64,000 nucleotides of DNA from Acidimicrobiia bacterium (GTDB lineage Bacteria > Actinomycetota > Acidimicrobiia > Spongiisociales > Spongiisociaceae), in NCBI GenBank assembly GCA_022827785.1, contig JAJEIM010000004.1, positions 1 through 64,000 of the forward strand. The letters run 5' to 3'. The position numbers and the translations under genes were made by a program. A model generated the notes under the pieces. It was not told where the DNA came from and ran no database searches. It was given only the letters and a program-made list of their open reading frames with translations. The stretch's first letter is position 1, and the number at the start of each line of letters is the position of its first letter. Of the stretch, positions 8,539-17,902 are shown piece after piece.

Positions 8539-9825
8539 TCACAGACTGCTGACCAGGTCCTCCACGGCATCCACCAGGCCATCCAGTTCGTCCCTGGTCA
8601 TGGCCGTGGAAAGGCAGGCCATGCCGCGCGGGGCGAGGAAGTAGCCGCGGTTCATGAGGCCAAGGTGCAGGAGTTCGGTCAGCTCGGGATCGGCGCGTCC
8701 TACTGCCCGGTTGTCGGTGATCTCCTCGGCGGTGGCATGGAGGTTGAAGAGGGATCCGGCGCCGGTGATCCCGGCCGGCAACCCGGAGGCCTCGAGAGCC
8801 TTGTCGATACGTTCCACCAGTTCTTCGCCGGCTCTGTTCAACTCGTCGATCACAGGAGGGGTGAGCGCCTCCAGAGTGGCGATGCCGGCCGCGGCGCTGA
8901 CCGGGTTGCCGTTGAAGGTGCCGCCCCATTGGATGCTCCCGCGGGTGGGATGGAGCAGCGCCATGACATCCTCCCGACCCCCGAATCCGCCGATCGGGAA
9001 ACCTCCGCCGATGATCTTGCCGAAGGTGGTCAGGTCCGGCGTTATCCCGTAGGTGGCCTGGGCGCCTCCCGTGTGCAGGCGAAACGTGACGATCTCGTCG
9101 AAGATGAGCAGAGCTCCGGTGCGTACGGTCGCTTGCCGGAGGAAGTCGAGAAACTCCTGATCGGCGGCTATCACCCCGCCGGCGCCCAGTACGGGTTCGA
9201 TGATCACGGCCGCCAGGGAGTCGGCCACCTGATCGATCGCCTCCTCGCAGCCGGGGATGTCGTTGAACGGGAGGGTGACCATCAACTCGCCGACCGGGCC
9301 CGGTATCCCGGCCCCCGGGGTGGCCGTGTAGTCGTGCGTGCCGTGGTAGCTGCCCTCGAAGCGGGCCACCTTGGGTCGACCGGTAAAGGCCCGGGCCAGC
9401 CGCATCGCGGCCATCGTGGCCTCGGTACCGGAGTTGGTGAAACGGACCTGGTCGACCGAACCGACCCGCTCGACCAGCACCTCGGCCAGCCTCACCTCGT
9501 AGTCGGTGGGCGACGAGAAGGCGGTTCCCCGACCGGCCGCCGCCATCGCTCGCGACAGCACGTTCGGATGGGCATGGCCCAGCACCAGCGACGTGTAGTT
9601 GTTGAGGTAGTCCACCCTGCTGTTGCCGTCCGCATCCACGATCTCCGACCCCTCCCCCGCCACCAGGACCGGCGGGAAGGGGGCGAAGAACGTGGTCGTG
9701 CGGGTCGTGCCCCCGGGGAGCACCCTTGCAGCACGGTCGGCAATCGCCATCGATCGCGGGTTCCGGGCCACGTACTCCTCGCTGACCCGGCGAAGCGCCT
9801 CTGTGTAGATGGAATCGGTCGGCAC
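8539..9825 (-). CDS. Class III PLP aminotransferase (glutamate-1-semialdehyde aminomutase-like)
   Basis: About 428 aa. The fold-type I features are clear: PGGTTRTTTF near the N-terminus, the FTNSGTEATMAAMRLARA phosphate-binding segment, IFDEIVTFRL with the PLP-pairing Asp, and TTFGKIIGGGFPIG with the Schiff-base Lys. The sequence resembles the HemL group, but the genomic setting contains no tetrapyrrole genes, so it is more likely a catabolic aminotransferase or aminomutase of unknown substrate. I prefer a GTG start at 9825 (AGGAG upstream, spacing slightly short); a longer start at 9861 is possible. It is convergent with the VWA gene and divergent from the LLM gene. Confidence 0.85.
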   Translation of the reverse strand: MPTDSIYTEALRRVSEEYVARNPRSMAIADRAARVLPGGTTRTTTFFAPFPPVLVAGEGSEIVDADGNSRVDYLNNYTSLVLGHAHPNVLSRAMAAAGRGTAFSSPTDYEVRLAEVLVERVGSVDQVRFTNSGTEATMAAMRLARAFTGRPKVARFEGSYHGTHDYTATPGAGIPGPVGELMVTLPFNDIPGCEEAIDQVADSLAAVIIEPVLGAGGVIAADQEFLDFLRQATVRTGALLIFDEIVTFRLHTGGAQATYGITPDLTTFGKIIGGGFPIGGFGGREDVMALLHPTRGSIQWGGTFNGNPVSAAAGIATLEALTPPVIDELNRAGEELVERIDKALEASGLPAGITGAGSLFNLHATAEEITDNRAVGRADPELTELLHLGLMNRGYFLAPRGMACLSTAMTRDELDGLVDAVEDLVSSL

Positions 9826-9944
9826 GTTCTCCTCGCGGCTGGTCGGGCCGAGCCTACCCACTCCTTCAACACCTCGGCACGGCTCGGGACGCTCCCGGTA
9901 GAGTTGTCGACCGGGTCGGACTCACGAGGAGGATCATCATCCCG

Positions 9945-11003
9945 ATGAGCAACGGGCGGGTGGGCATGTGCTTTCTGGACCGGCCCGACCCGCGTCGTCA
10001 GGTGGCGCTGGCCCTCCGGATGGAGGAACTGGGATACGACTCGGTGTGGGTCTGCGAGACCCGCACCGCCCGCGATGCGATCTCGGTACTCGGCGCCATC
10101 GCCTACGTGACCCGCACCATCAAGCTCGGAACCGGGGTGGTCAACTCGTGGACCCGCCCGGCCTCGCTGATGTCGCTCACATTCGCCACCCTGGACGAGC
10201 TGGCCCCTGACCGGATGTTGCTGGGGATCGGCGCCTACTGGGACCCCCTGGCGTGGAAGCAGGGAATCGACCGGCGCAAGCCGGTCAAGCAGATGCGGGA
10301 GTACGTCGAGGTCACCCGCCGGCTGCTGGCTCTCGAGACGGTCACCTACGAAGGAGAGCTGGTGGCGGTGCGCGACCTTCGCCTCGACCTGGGACATGGT
10401 GTGGCCCGCACGCCGAAGCGGACACCCATCTACATCGGTGCCACCGGCCCGCAGATGCTGGCGCTGTCCGGCGAGTTGGCGGACGGCGTGATGCTCAACG
10501 GCTTCACGTCCCTCACCTACCTGGCCGACGCCCTCCGGCACATCGACCGGGGCGCTCGGCGGAGCGGACGGCGGGTGGACGACCTCGACCTCCCCCAGAC
10601 CATCGTGATCGCCATGGACGAGGACGAGGAGAAGGCGCTGGAAGTGGCCACCCGGATGACCACCATGTACCTGGGCCAGCAGCCTCACATCGCCCTGGCC
10701 AGCGGCGTCGACCAGCACCTGCTGGACGGCGTGCGGCGGGCCATGGGAGGCTGGCCACCGAGGGACGGGGGAATCGAGGCTGCGATGCCCCTGGTGCCCG
10801 TACCGGTGGTGCGATCCCTCACCGCGGCCGGCACTCCGGAACAGTGCATCGAGCAGGTAGCGGCCTACTCCGTCCGGCCCAACATCTACCCGGCCCTGCT
10901 CCCCATCACGGAGAACTACGAGGAGATCATCGAGGTGTTCGCGCCCCGCCGAGGTCCGGGTGGCTCGTCCGGCGGCGCCACCACCGCATCCCCTGTGTAC
11001 TGA
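9945..11003 (+). CDS. LLM-class (F420/flavin-dependent) oxidoreductase
   Basis: 352-aa TIM-barrel protein of the luciferase-like monooxygenase superfamily. Characteristic segments are LALRMEELGYDSVWVCE, LGAIAYVTRTIKLGTGV, the catalytic-face LDELAPDRMLLGIGAYW and TPIYIGATGPQMLALSGELADG. Family members in Actinobacteria mostly use coenzyme F420 to reduce or oxidise small organics; this one resembles methylene-tetrahydromethanopterin-reductase-like members. A GAGGAGG lies upstream of the ATG. The next gene starts 7 bp after its stop. The substrate is not identifiable. Confidence 0.88.
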   Translation: MSNGRVGMCFLDRPDPRRQVALALRMEELGYDSVWVCETRTARDAISVLGAIAYVTRTIKLGTGVVNSWTRPASLMSLTFATLDELAPDRMLLGIGAYWDPLAWKQGIDRRKPVKQMREYVEVTRRLLALETVTYEGELVAVRDLRLDLGHGVARTPKRTPIYIGATGPQMLALSGELADGVMLNGFTSLTYLADALRHIDRGARRSGRRVDDLDLPQTIVIAMDEDEEKALEVATRMTTMYLGQQPHIALASGVDQHLLDGVRRAMGGWPPRDGGIEAAMPLVPVPVVRSLTAAGTPEQCIEQVAAYSVRPNIYPALLPITENYEEIIEVFAPRRGPGGSSGGATTASPVY

Positions 11004-11010
11004 GTCTCCG

Positions 11011-12345
11011 GTGGGCTCGCGGCGATTTCTCGGTGGGTCGGCGGTCTGCATCCTTGCCGCCGTCACCTCGTTCGCCTGCGCCGGCGCGAGCGAGGAACCC
11101 CGAGCGGACGAGCGGGTGCTCGAGCTGGAGGCGAAGGCTCGTTCACTGGAGGAGTCACTCGAGGCCCTTGCGAGCGAGAACGCCGAACTGCGAGAGGAGA
11201 TTGCGACCCTCGCGAAACAGGCCGGTCCCGCAGAGGCGCGTGAAGCCGCCGGGTCTGCAGGGGAGCAGGAGGAAGGGGTCGCAGACTCGGAGGGGGAACC
11301 GGCGGGGCAGCCGGCCATCCCGGAGGAGGATCGGACCAGCACGGTGGAGCGCTTGGACGACCTGGACGTCCGGGTACGGGAACTCGAGGACCTCGCCTCC
11401 ACGGTGGAGTGGGTCCTCCTCGCCGTGGAGCAGTGGGCGAAGGGTGAGGACAATCCGTTGTCGTCGCTGGAGGGCACCGCCCTGGAAAGGACCGTCCGGC
11501 TGGCGGCGGACTCCGGCGGCGAGGTCCGCTACATCGTCCATCCCGAACGGGAGGATCCCTCGGTCCTGGTGATGCCTCTGGTAGCTGTTGAAGGAGAGAC
11601 CCCTCTAATCGTCTCGCTGCACGGCTACGGAGGAGACTCCGCCTACCAGAGCATCTACGTGCCCCTCCACGAGCGGGTGAACACCGATGGGTTCGCCCTG
11701 CTGCTCCCCAACGGGATACGCGACGGTGAGGGAAACCGCTTCTGGAACCCCACCGACCGGTGCTGTGACTCCGCGAAGGGCGGCCAGGATGATGTCGCCT
11801 ACCTGACCGAGCTGGTCGCCGGGGCAGAGCAGGTCATGGATTTCGGGCCGGTGTACTTCTTCGGCTACTCCAACGGCGGATTCATGTCACACCACATCGC
11901 CTGCAAAGGCCTGCCGGGCCTTCGCGCCGTCGCCAGCCTCGCGGGTACGAGCTACGTCGAGGCCGCGAGTTGCGACGGCGCATCCCCGGTGTCCGTGTTG
12001 CACATCCACGGCACCGCGGACGAGGTGATCCGCTTCGTTGGTGACGGGAGCGATCCGGGACGGCAGGGCGACGGCGAGACGGCGTTCTACGCCGGGGCTC
12101 AGGAAATGATGACGCGCGGGAGCAGCCGGGCCGGATGCGACTGGCCCGAACAACCCCGGCCCTATGCCACGCTCGATCTGGATCAGCATGTGCCGGGCTC
12201 CGAGACCCAGGCGTTCCGCCTGGAATCAGGCTGCGCGGAGGGAGTACAGATAGAGCTCTGGATGAGCGTGGGAAGCAGCCATGCGCCCGGCTACGGCGAC
12301 GCCTTCGTGGACGCACTTGTGAACTGGCTCCTGTCCCAGAAGTGA
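11011..12345 (+). CDS. Secreted esterase, CE1 / polyhydroxybutyrate-depolymerase type, with coiled coil
   Basis: About 444 aa from a GTG at 11011, 7 bp after the LLM stop. The N-terminus is a signal peptide ending near SFAC, probably a lipobox though the -3 residue is unusual. Residues about 35-125 are Glu/Ala/Leu-rich heptads (coiled coil), followed by an acidic linker. The alpha/beta-hydrolase domain then shows LIVSLHGYGGDSA (oxyanion region), FFGYSNGGFMSHH (nucleophile Ser in GYSNG), LHIHGTADEVI (Asp region) and a C-terminal His in GSSHAPGYG. The DRCCD Cys pair also matches the LpqC/feruloyl-esterase group. Likely a surface esterase; substrate unknown. Confidence 0.85.
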   Translation: MGSRRFLGGSAVCILAAVTSFACAGASEEPRADERVLELEAKARSLEESLEALASENAELREEIATLAKQAGPAEAREAAGSAGEQEEGVADSEGEPAGQPAIPEEDRTSTVERLDDLDVRVRELEDLASTVEWVLLAVEQWAKGEDNPLSSLEGTALERTVRLAADSGGEVRYIVHPEREDPSVLVMPLVAVEGETPLIVSLHGYGGDSAYQSIYVPLHERVNTDGFALLLPNGIRDGEGNRFWNPTDRCCDSAKGGQDDVAYLTELVAGAEQVMDFGPVYFFGYSNGGFMSHHIACKGLPGLRAVASLAGTSYVEAASCDGASPVSVLHIHGTADEVIRFVGDGSDPGRQGDGETAFYAGAQEMMTRGSSRAGCDWPEQPRPYATLDLDQHVPGSETQAFRLESGCAEGVQIELWMSVGSSHAPGYGDAFVDALVNWLLSQK

Positions 12346-12367
12346 TCACTCCCGGTCGGTCGTGATC
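12344..12367. terminator. Candidate terminator between convergent genes
   Basis: A GATCAC / GTGATC stem with a 12-nt loop begins at the stop codon of the esterase gene and sits between it and the convergent SDR gene. No U-tract follows. Confidence 0.3.
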
Positions 12368-12392
12368 TCAGGAAGCACCGTTGGAGCGGCTA

Positions 12393-13175
12393 TCAGTCTG
12401 CCGTCCAGCCCTCTGCCACCCAGCCTCCGTCGACGAAGATGGTCTCGCCGGTGATGTAGCTGGCCGAGTCGCCCGCCAGGAACAGCACCGCGTTGGCGGT
12501 CTCGGACGGGTCGGCGAACCTCTTCATCACGATCTGATCTCGGATCGACTCGAACAGCCCGCGGTTGGCCGGCTCGGTCCGGAGCTCGTAGTTCATGTAG
12601 GACTCGGTCCAGCCGGGAGCGACCGAGTTGGTTCGGATGCCGAATTCAGCCCACTCGACCGCCATCACCTTGGTGAGGGCGATCACCCCCGCCTTGGCGG
12701 CCGAGTAGGCGCCGATGTTGGCGAACGCCACCGGACCGGCGATGGAGGAGATGTTGACTATCGAACCGGAGCGCTGTTCGATCATCGATGTGACCGCCGC
12801 CCGGGACATGTAGAAGACCGAGGACAGGTTGGCCTCGATCCCCACGCGCCACTCCTCCAGCTCGAGGGTGTCCAACCGGCTGAAGTTCTGGCGGCGGCCG
12901 GCGTTGTTGACCAGGACGTCGAGGCCCCCGAGTTCGGACCGGACCCGGTCGAGAGCCGACACCGCCTGCTCGGGATCGGTCACGTCGCAGGTCACCGCCA
13001 GATGGGTTCCGGCGCCACCCACCATCGTCTCCACAGTGCGCGCCAGGTCGTCCTCCGTGCGGGCCAGCGCCGCCACCCGGGCACCCTCCCGAGCGAACGC
13101 CTGCGCGATCGCCCGTCCGATCCCGCGGCTGGCGCCGGTGACCGCCACTACCTTGTCCTTCAGGCCCAGATCCAT
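12393..13175 (-). CDS. SDR-family oxidoreductase
   Basis: 260-aa classical SDR: TGASRGIGRAIAQAFA cofactor motif, VNNAGRR after beta-4, Ser in NISSIAGPVA, and the catalytic Tyr-Lys in YSAAKAGVIAL. It ends with the usual GETIFVDGGWV block. AAGGAG precedes the ATG at good spacing. It is last in the minus-strand operon that runs from the molybdenum hydroxylase through dihydropyrimidinase and the carbamoyl amidase, 25 bp after the latter. In that setting it may reduce or oxidise a hydroxyacid or semialdehyde from heterocycle breakdown, which is inference. Confidence 0.9.
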   Translation of the reverse strand: MDLGLKDKVVAVTGASRGIGRAIAQAFAREGARVAALARTEDDLARTVETMVGGAGTHLAVTCDVTDPEQAVSALDRVRSELGGLDVLVNNAGRRQNFSRLDTLELEEWRVGIEANLSSVFYMSRAAVTSMIEQRSGSIVNISSIAGPVAFANIGAYSAAKAGVIALTKVMAVEWAEFGIRTNSVAPGWTESYMNYELRTEPANRGLFESIRDQIVMKRFADPSETANAVLFLAGDSASYITGETIFVDGGWVAEGWTAD

Positions 13176-13200
13176 CGGTTCGCTCCTTGTATCCGGTGGT

Positions 13201-14037
13201 TCAGCTGCTCAACTGCCCGTACAGATCGGGCCGCCGGTCGCGAAAGAAACCCCAGTCGTTGCGGATCTGAGGAATGATCGACAGGTCGAGATCGGCGACC
13301 AGCACCTCGTCCTCGTCGTCGCTCGCCTGCGAGATGATCCTCCCCTTGGGATCCACCCACATCGACGACCCGTAGAAGTGGGAGTCGGAGCCTCCCTGAT
13401 CCACTCCCACCCGGTTCACGCCACCGACGTAGTAGATGTTGTCGACCGCATGAGCCTGGAGTTCCAGCTCCCAGAGGTAGCGGCTCATACCGGTGGTGGC
13501 CGTGGGAACGTAGACGATCTGCGCACCGTTGAGCGCCAGGGTGCGGGCCGCTTCGGGGAAGTGCCGGTCGTAACAGATCAGGATCCCGATCGTGACGTCG
13601 TACGGCGTACGGAAGGTGATGAACCCGGTGTCACCCGGCGTGAAGTAGTACTTCTCGACTCCGGTCAGGGTGGGCACCGAGACGATGGGGATGTGGCTCT
13701 TGCGGTAGATGCCCAGCAGGTCGCCGTCCGGCCCGATCACCGGGGCGCTGTTGTAGAGCAGGCCGTCGAGCGCCTTCTCGTAGATCGGGGCGATCAGGAC
13801 TATCGCCAGTTCACGGGCCAGCTCGCGCATGCGCACCATCGTGGGACCGTCGATCGGTTCGGCCAGATCCAGATGGCGGGCGTTCATCTCGAAGGGGAAG
13901 TACACCGTGTGGAAGAGTTCCTGGAGGCAGACGATCCGGGCGCCCCGGTCCGCCGCTTCACGGACCAGGTGTTCGGCCCGCTTCACGTTGCTCTCCGTGT
14001 CGTACTCCGAACCCATCTGTACGAGTGCAGTTCTCAC
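13201..14037 (-). CDS. Beta-ureidopropionase / N-carbamoyl-amino-acid amidohydrolase (nitrilase superfamily)
   Basis: About 278 aa from a GTG at 14037. The nitrilase triad is visible: Glu in VCLQELFHTVYFPFE, Lys in IYRKSHIP and Cys in ILICYDRHFPEAAR, all in the forms usual for beta-ureidopropionase and N-carbamoylputrescine amidase. It would hydrolyse an N-carbamoyl amino acid to amino acid, CO2 and ammonia. The gene follows dihydropyrimidinase by 16 bp, which is the classic order for reductive pyrimidine catabolism (dihydropyrimidine, then N-carbamoyl-beta-alanine, then beta-alanine). Dihydropyrimidine dehydrogenase is not in the window. Confidence 0.88.
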   Translation of the reverse strand: MRTALVQMGSEYDTESNVKRAEHLVREAADRGARIVCLQELFHTVYFPFEMNARHLDLAEPIDGPTMVRMRELARELAIVLIAPIYEKALDGLLYNSAPVIGPDGDLLGIYRKSHIPIVSVPTLTGVEKYYFTPGDTGFITFRTPYDVTIGILICYDRHFPEAARTLALNGAQIVYVPTATTGMSRYLWELELQAHAVDNIYYVGGVNRVGVDQGGSDSHFYGSSMWVDPKGRIISQASDDEDEVLVADLDLSIIPQIRNDWGFFRDRRPDLYGQLSS

Positions 14038-14053
14038 GATCCCGGATGTCCTT

Positions 14054-15454
14054 TCACGATACGAGCGTGGAGCTGCTGAGGGCGGCCGACTCGGCACTCC
14101 TCACGAAGCTCCCTGCCGGCCTTGGCGCCACGTACCTGCCGTCGCGCACGATAGCCCGGCCCCGCAGGAGCACGGCGCGGATGGCGCCCTGCAGGACCAT
14201 TCCCTCGTAGGGGTTGTAGTCGCAGTTGGTGACCTGGGTGGCCACCGACAGCTCCGTGCTCCCGGCGGGGTCGAACACCACCAGGTCGGCATCCGATCCG
14301 GGAGCGATCTCCCCCTTGCGCGGGTACAGGCCGAACAGCTTGGCCGCGTTGGTCGAGGTGATCTCCACGAACCTGTTGAGCGAGAACCGGCCCTGGGCGA
14401 CTCCGTGGTGGTAGAGCAGGCCGGAACGCCATTCGATACCCGGGAGGCCGTTGGGGATCTTGGTGAAGTCTTCCCTACCGACCAGGCGCTGCTCGAAGAA
14501 GAACGGTGCGTGATCGGTTCCCACGGCCTGCAGGTCCCCGGCCGCCAGGCCGTTCCACAGCGGTTCGTGATGGTCTGCGGGACGGAGCGGAGGGGAACAG
14601 ACATACTGGGCGCCCCGGAATCCCGGCTCGGCCAGCTTGCCGTCGGTGAGCAGGAGATAGTGCGGGCAGGTCTCCGCATAGGCCCGCACCCCCCGCTCCC
14701 TGGCCTCGGCCATGGCTCGCGCCGAGCCGGCCGAGGACATGTGGACCACGTAGACGGGCACGCCCGCCATCTCCGCCAGCGCTATCCCCCGCCTGGTCGC
14801 CTCGTCCTCGGCGAGGGCCGGCCGGGTCCGGGCATGGAAGATCGGGTCGTAATCCCCCCTGGCCAGCGACTCCTTCACGAGAGCGTCGATCGCGTGGCCG
14901 TTCTCGCAGTGGAGCATGATGAAGCCACCGTTCTCGGCGGTTCTCCGCATCGCCTTGAAGATGGCGCCGTCGTCCAGCATCCAAACGTTCGGGTAGGCCA
15001 TGAAGAGCTTGAAGCTGGTGACACCCTCGGTGACCAGGCCGTCGAGGGACGGGAGCAGGCGGTCGGGCAGGTCGGTGATGATCTGGTGGAAGGCGTAGTC
15101 CACGGCCGCCTTCTCGTCCGCCATCTCGTGCCACCGCATCAGCGACGACCGCGGGTCGGCGCCCTTCTCCTGGATCGCGAAGTCGATGATGGTGGTGGTG
15201 CCGCCCACGGCGGCGGCCCGCGTCCCCGTGTCGAAGTCGTCCGAGATCACCGTGCCGGCCACCGGGGTGTCCAGGTGGGTGTGCGGGTCGATGCCGCCGG
15301 GGAACACCAGATGACCGGAGGCGTCGATGGTCTCGTCCGCCTCCGTGCCCTCAAGGTCGCCGATGGCGCGTATACGCCCGGCCTCGATGAGGATGTCCGC
15401 GTCGTAGTCCTCGGTAGCCGTGACGATCCGGCCGCCTTCGACCAGCGTCGTCAC
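14054..15454 (-). CDS. hydA: Dihydropyrimidinase / D-hydantoinase
   Basis: 466-aa cyclic amidohydrolase. Metal ligands are visible in GIDPHTHLDTPV, the carboxylated lysine in SFKLFMAYPN (about residue 150), then YVVHMSS and the Asp in AVGTDHAPFF. It opens dihydrouracil, dihydrothymine or hydantoins to N-carbamoyl amino acids. The start is GTG at 15454 behind a purine-rich GGGTGGG. It is followed directly by the ureidopropionase-like gene and lies 72 bp after the molybdenum hydroxylase, so the operon may oxidise a heterocycle and then open the ring. Confidence 0.92.
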   Translation of the reverse strand: MTTLVEGGRIVTATEDYDADILIEAGRIRAIGDLEGTEADETIDASGHLVFPGGIDPHTHLDTPVAGTVISDDFDTGTRAAAVGGTTTIIDFAIQEKGADPRSSLMRWHEMADEKAAVDYAFHQIITDLPDRLLPSLDGLVTEGVTSFKLFMAYPNVWMLDDGAIFKAMRRTAENGGFIMLHCENGHAIDALVKESLARGDYDPIFHARTRPALAEDEATRRGIALAEMAGVPVYVVHMSSAGSARAMAEARERGVRAYAETCPHYLLLTDGKLAEPGFRGAQYVCSPPLRPADHHEPLWNGLAAGDLQAVGTDHAPFFFEQRLVGREDFTKIPNGLPGIEWRSGLLYHHGVAQGRFSLNRFVEITSTNAAKLFGLYPRKGEIAPGSDADLVVFDPAGSTELSVATQVTNCDYNPYEGMVLQGAIRAVLLRGRAIVRDGRYVAPRPAGSFVRSAESAALSSSTLVS

Positions 15455-15526
15455 GCCGCGCCCACCCGCAACGCCATTACCTAGCCCCCAGCCGGTGGAC
15501 GCACGGGCGGAAGATCACATATATGG

Positions 15527-17902
15527 CTAGCCGCCGGCCTGGTCGATGAGCGACCACAGGCGGCTCGGCGTGACCGGCGTCTGGTCCACCTCGACACCGA
15601 GGTGGGACAGGGCGTCGGCCACCGCGTTGGCAAGCGCCGGTGCGGCCGGGAAGCATCCCGCCTCGCCCATGCCCTTGAAACCGCCCTCGGTGTGTGGCGA
15701 AGGGGTCACCAGATGGTGGATCTCGAAGTCCGGCAGATCCGTGAAGGACGGCACCAGGTAGTCCATGAGGGTCGACGACAGGAGCTGTCCGGTCTCCTCG
15801 TCATAGACGAACTCCTCCAGCATCGCGCCGCCGAGCCCGTTGGAGAGAGCGCCGTGGATCTGGCCCTCCACCAGGAGCGGGTTGATGATCGTCCCGGCGT
15901 CGTCCACCACCACGTACTTGACCCAGTCGATCTTGCCGGTGTCGATGTCCACGTCCACCACGGCCACATGGGTCCCGCAGGCGGTCGTGAAGTTGGCCGG
16001 GTCGTAGACGTAGGTCGCTTCGAGGGTCGGCTGGTCGCCCTCCGGGATCTTGTGCGCCCAGTAGGCCTGCTGTGCTACGTCAGCCAGGGTGAGGGACCGC
16101 ATCTCCTCGGCACCCTTCACCGATATCCGGCCGTCCGCGTAGGCAACGTCGTCCGGATCCGCTTCCAGGAGCCCGGCACCGATCCGCACCGCCTTGGCCT
16201 TGATCTGCTCGATGGCCTTGATGACCGCCACCGCTGCCACGTTGGAGCGGCTGCCCGCCGACCCGAAACCCGTATAGGGAGTCTGGTCGGTGTCACCCCA
16301 GACGACGCGCACGTTGGCGATGTCGATCTCCAGGTGATCGGCGGCCACCTGGGCAAGCGTGGTCTCGGTGCCCTGACCCATCGGGATCATTCCCGTGTAC
16401 AGGGTGGCCCTGCCATGGGGGTCGATCTTGACTGTCGAGCCCTCGTATCCACCGGTGTAGTAGTCGAGGATGCCGAGGATGGCCGAGGGGCCGAAGCCGG
16501 ATACGTGGATGTAGGAGGCGATGCCGATCCCGCGGTAGACACCCTGGTCCCGCAGGCTCTGCTGCTCCTCCCGCACCTTGTCGTACTCGACCGCCTCGAG
16601 AGCCTTCGCCAGCGCCGCCGGGTAGTTGCCGCTGTCGTAGACGGCGCCGCCCGGGCTGAAGTAAGGGAACTCATCCGCCTGGATCATGTTGCGGCGACGC
16701 AACTCGGCCGGGTCGATCCCCAGCCTGCGAGCCGTCTTGTCCATCATCCGCTCGATGCCGAACATCGCCTCCGGACCACCGAACCCGCGGAAGGTGCTGT
16801 TCGGGGTCTTGTTGGTGGCGACACCGACGACGTCGCAGTGGTAGTTGGCGATCTTGTACTGGTTGACCGCCGCGGCGCCGGTCACCCAGGCCGGACCGAT
16901 GCCCACACTGTGTAGGTGGGCGCCCTGGTCGCTGAGCACCCGGCCCTTGAGACCGAGGACCGTCCCGTCGGAGCTTGCCGCGAGTTGCCACTCCTGGAGT
17001 TGCTCGCGCCCGTGCACCGTGGCCTGGAGCGCCTCCCGGCGGTCCTCGATCCACTTGACCGGCCGGCCCAGCTTCATCGACGCCAGCGAGACAAGGATGT
17101 CCTCGGGGTAGCGGTCCCATTGATTGCCGAACGCGCCACCGATGTTGGGTGTGAGGATCCGGACCGATGTTTCGGGGATACCGAGAGCCGCCGCCAACTC
17201 CGTGCGGAGCAGGCTGGCCACCTGGCTCCCGGAGTGGAGGGTGAGCGTCTGGCGGAGATCGTCCCAGTCGGCTACGAGACCGCGTGTCTCCAGCGCCACG
17301 CCCGAGTAGCGACCCACCTTGAACCGTCCGGAGACGATCTCGTCAGCCTCCTCGAAGGCGCCTTCGATGTCACCGGCCACACCGAGGGCGTTGATACCCG
17401 GAAAGGTGTACTCGATGATGGTGTTGTCACCCAGGTCCTCGTTGATCACCGGAGCGCCGTCAGCCAGAGCAGCCTCCACGTCGACCACGTGGTCGAGGAT
17501 CTCGTAGTCCACGTCCAGCAAATCGAGGGCGTCCTCGGCCATATAGCGCGAGTCGGCCACCACCGCGGCGACCGGCTCCCCTACGTAGCGCGCCTTGCCG
17601 GGGGCGAGGGCGGGGGTGTTGGACTCCTTCTGGCCCGGCAGGCGCCAGATGGTGGGGAAGTCCCCGATGCCCTCGAGGTCAGCGGCTGTCAGCACGCAAT
17701 GGACGCCGTCCAGCGCCTCCGCCGCGGCCGTATCGATACCGTTGATGCGGGCGTGGGCATACGGGCTGCGGAGGATGGCCATGTGGACCGTCCCGGCCGG
17801 CTCGATGTCGGCAATGTAGCGACCCCGGCCCCGGATCAGCGGAGCATCCTCCCGGCGGGGCGCGGAGACCCCGATCCAGCGGGTTTCCTGCGTGGTGGTC
17901 AT
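15527..17902 (-). CDS. Molybdenum hydroxylase large (Mo-MCD) subunit, xanthine dehydrogenase family
   Basis: 791 aa. It carries the molybdopterin-cytosine-dinucleotide-binding domains of the XDH/aldehyde oxidase/CoxL family: GRGRYIADI at the start, GGAFGNQWD, the loop NSTFRGFGGPEAMFG, MGQGTETTLAQ and, near the end, the catalytic Glu in FKGMGEAGCFPAAP. The FRGFGGPE loop resembles xanthine-dehydrogenase-type enzymes; it lacks the AYxCSFR loop of true CO dehydrogenase, so it should hydroxylate an organic substrate, often an N-heterocycle. The ATG at 17902 overlaps the Fe-S subunit stop as ATGA. It needs the two preceding subunits for activity. Confidence 0.92.
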   Translation of the reverse strand: MTTTQETRWIGVSAPRREDAPLIRGRGRYIADIEPAGTVHMAILRSPYAHARINGIDTAAAEALDGVHCVLTAADLEGIGDFPTIWRLPGQKESNTPALAPGKARYVGEPVAAVVADSRYMAEDALDLLDVDYEILDHVVDVEAALADGAPVINEDLGDNTIIEYTFPGINALGVAGDIEGAFEEADEIVSGRFKVGRYSGVALETRGLVADWDDLRQTLTLHSGSQVASLLRTELAAALGIPETSVRILTPNIGGAFGNQWDRYPEDILVSLASMKLGRPVKWIEDRREALQATVHGREQLQEWQLAASSDGTVLGLKGRVLSDQGAHLHSVGIGPAWVTGAAAVNQYKIANYHCDVVGVATNKTPNSTFRGFGGPEAMFGIERMMDKTARRLGIDPAELRRRNMIQADEFPYFSPGGAVYDSGNYPAALAKALEAVEYDKVREEQQSLRDQGVYRGIGIASYIHVSGFGPSAILGILDYYTGGYEGSTVKIDPHGRATLYTGMIPMGQGTETTLAQVAADHLEIDIANVRVVWGDTDQTPYTGFGSAGSRSNVAAVAVIKAIEQIKAKAVRIGAGLLEADPDDVAYADGRISVKGAEEMRSLTLADVAQQAYWAHKIPEGDQPTLEATYVYDPANFTTACGTHVAVVDVDIDTGKIDWVKYVVVDDAGTIINPLLVEGQIHGALSNGLGGAMLEEFVYDEETGQLLSSTLMDYLVPSFTDLPDFEIHHLVTPSPHTEGGFKGMGEAGCFPAAPALANAVADALSHLGVEVDQTPVTPSRLWSLIDQAGG

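Noticed and set aside
9492-11477. A 661-codon minus-strand frame crossing the aminotransferase/LLM boundary
   Set aside because: It overlaps three well-supported genes, is Ser/Arg-rich and contains no domain.
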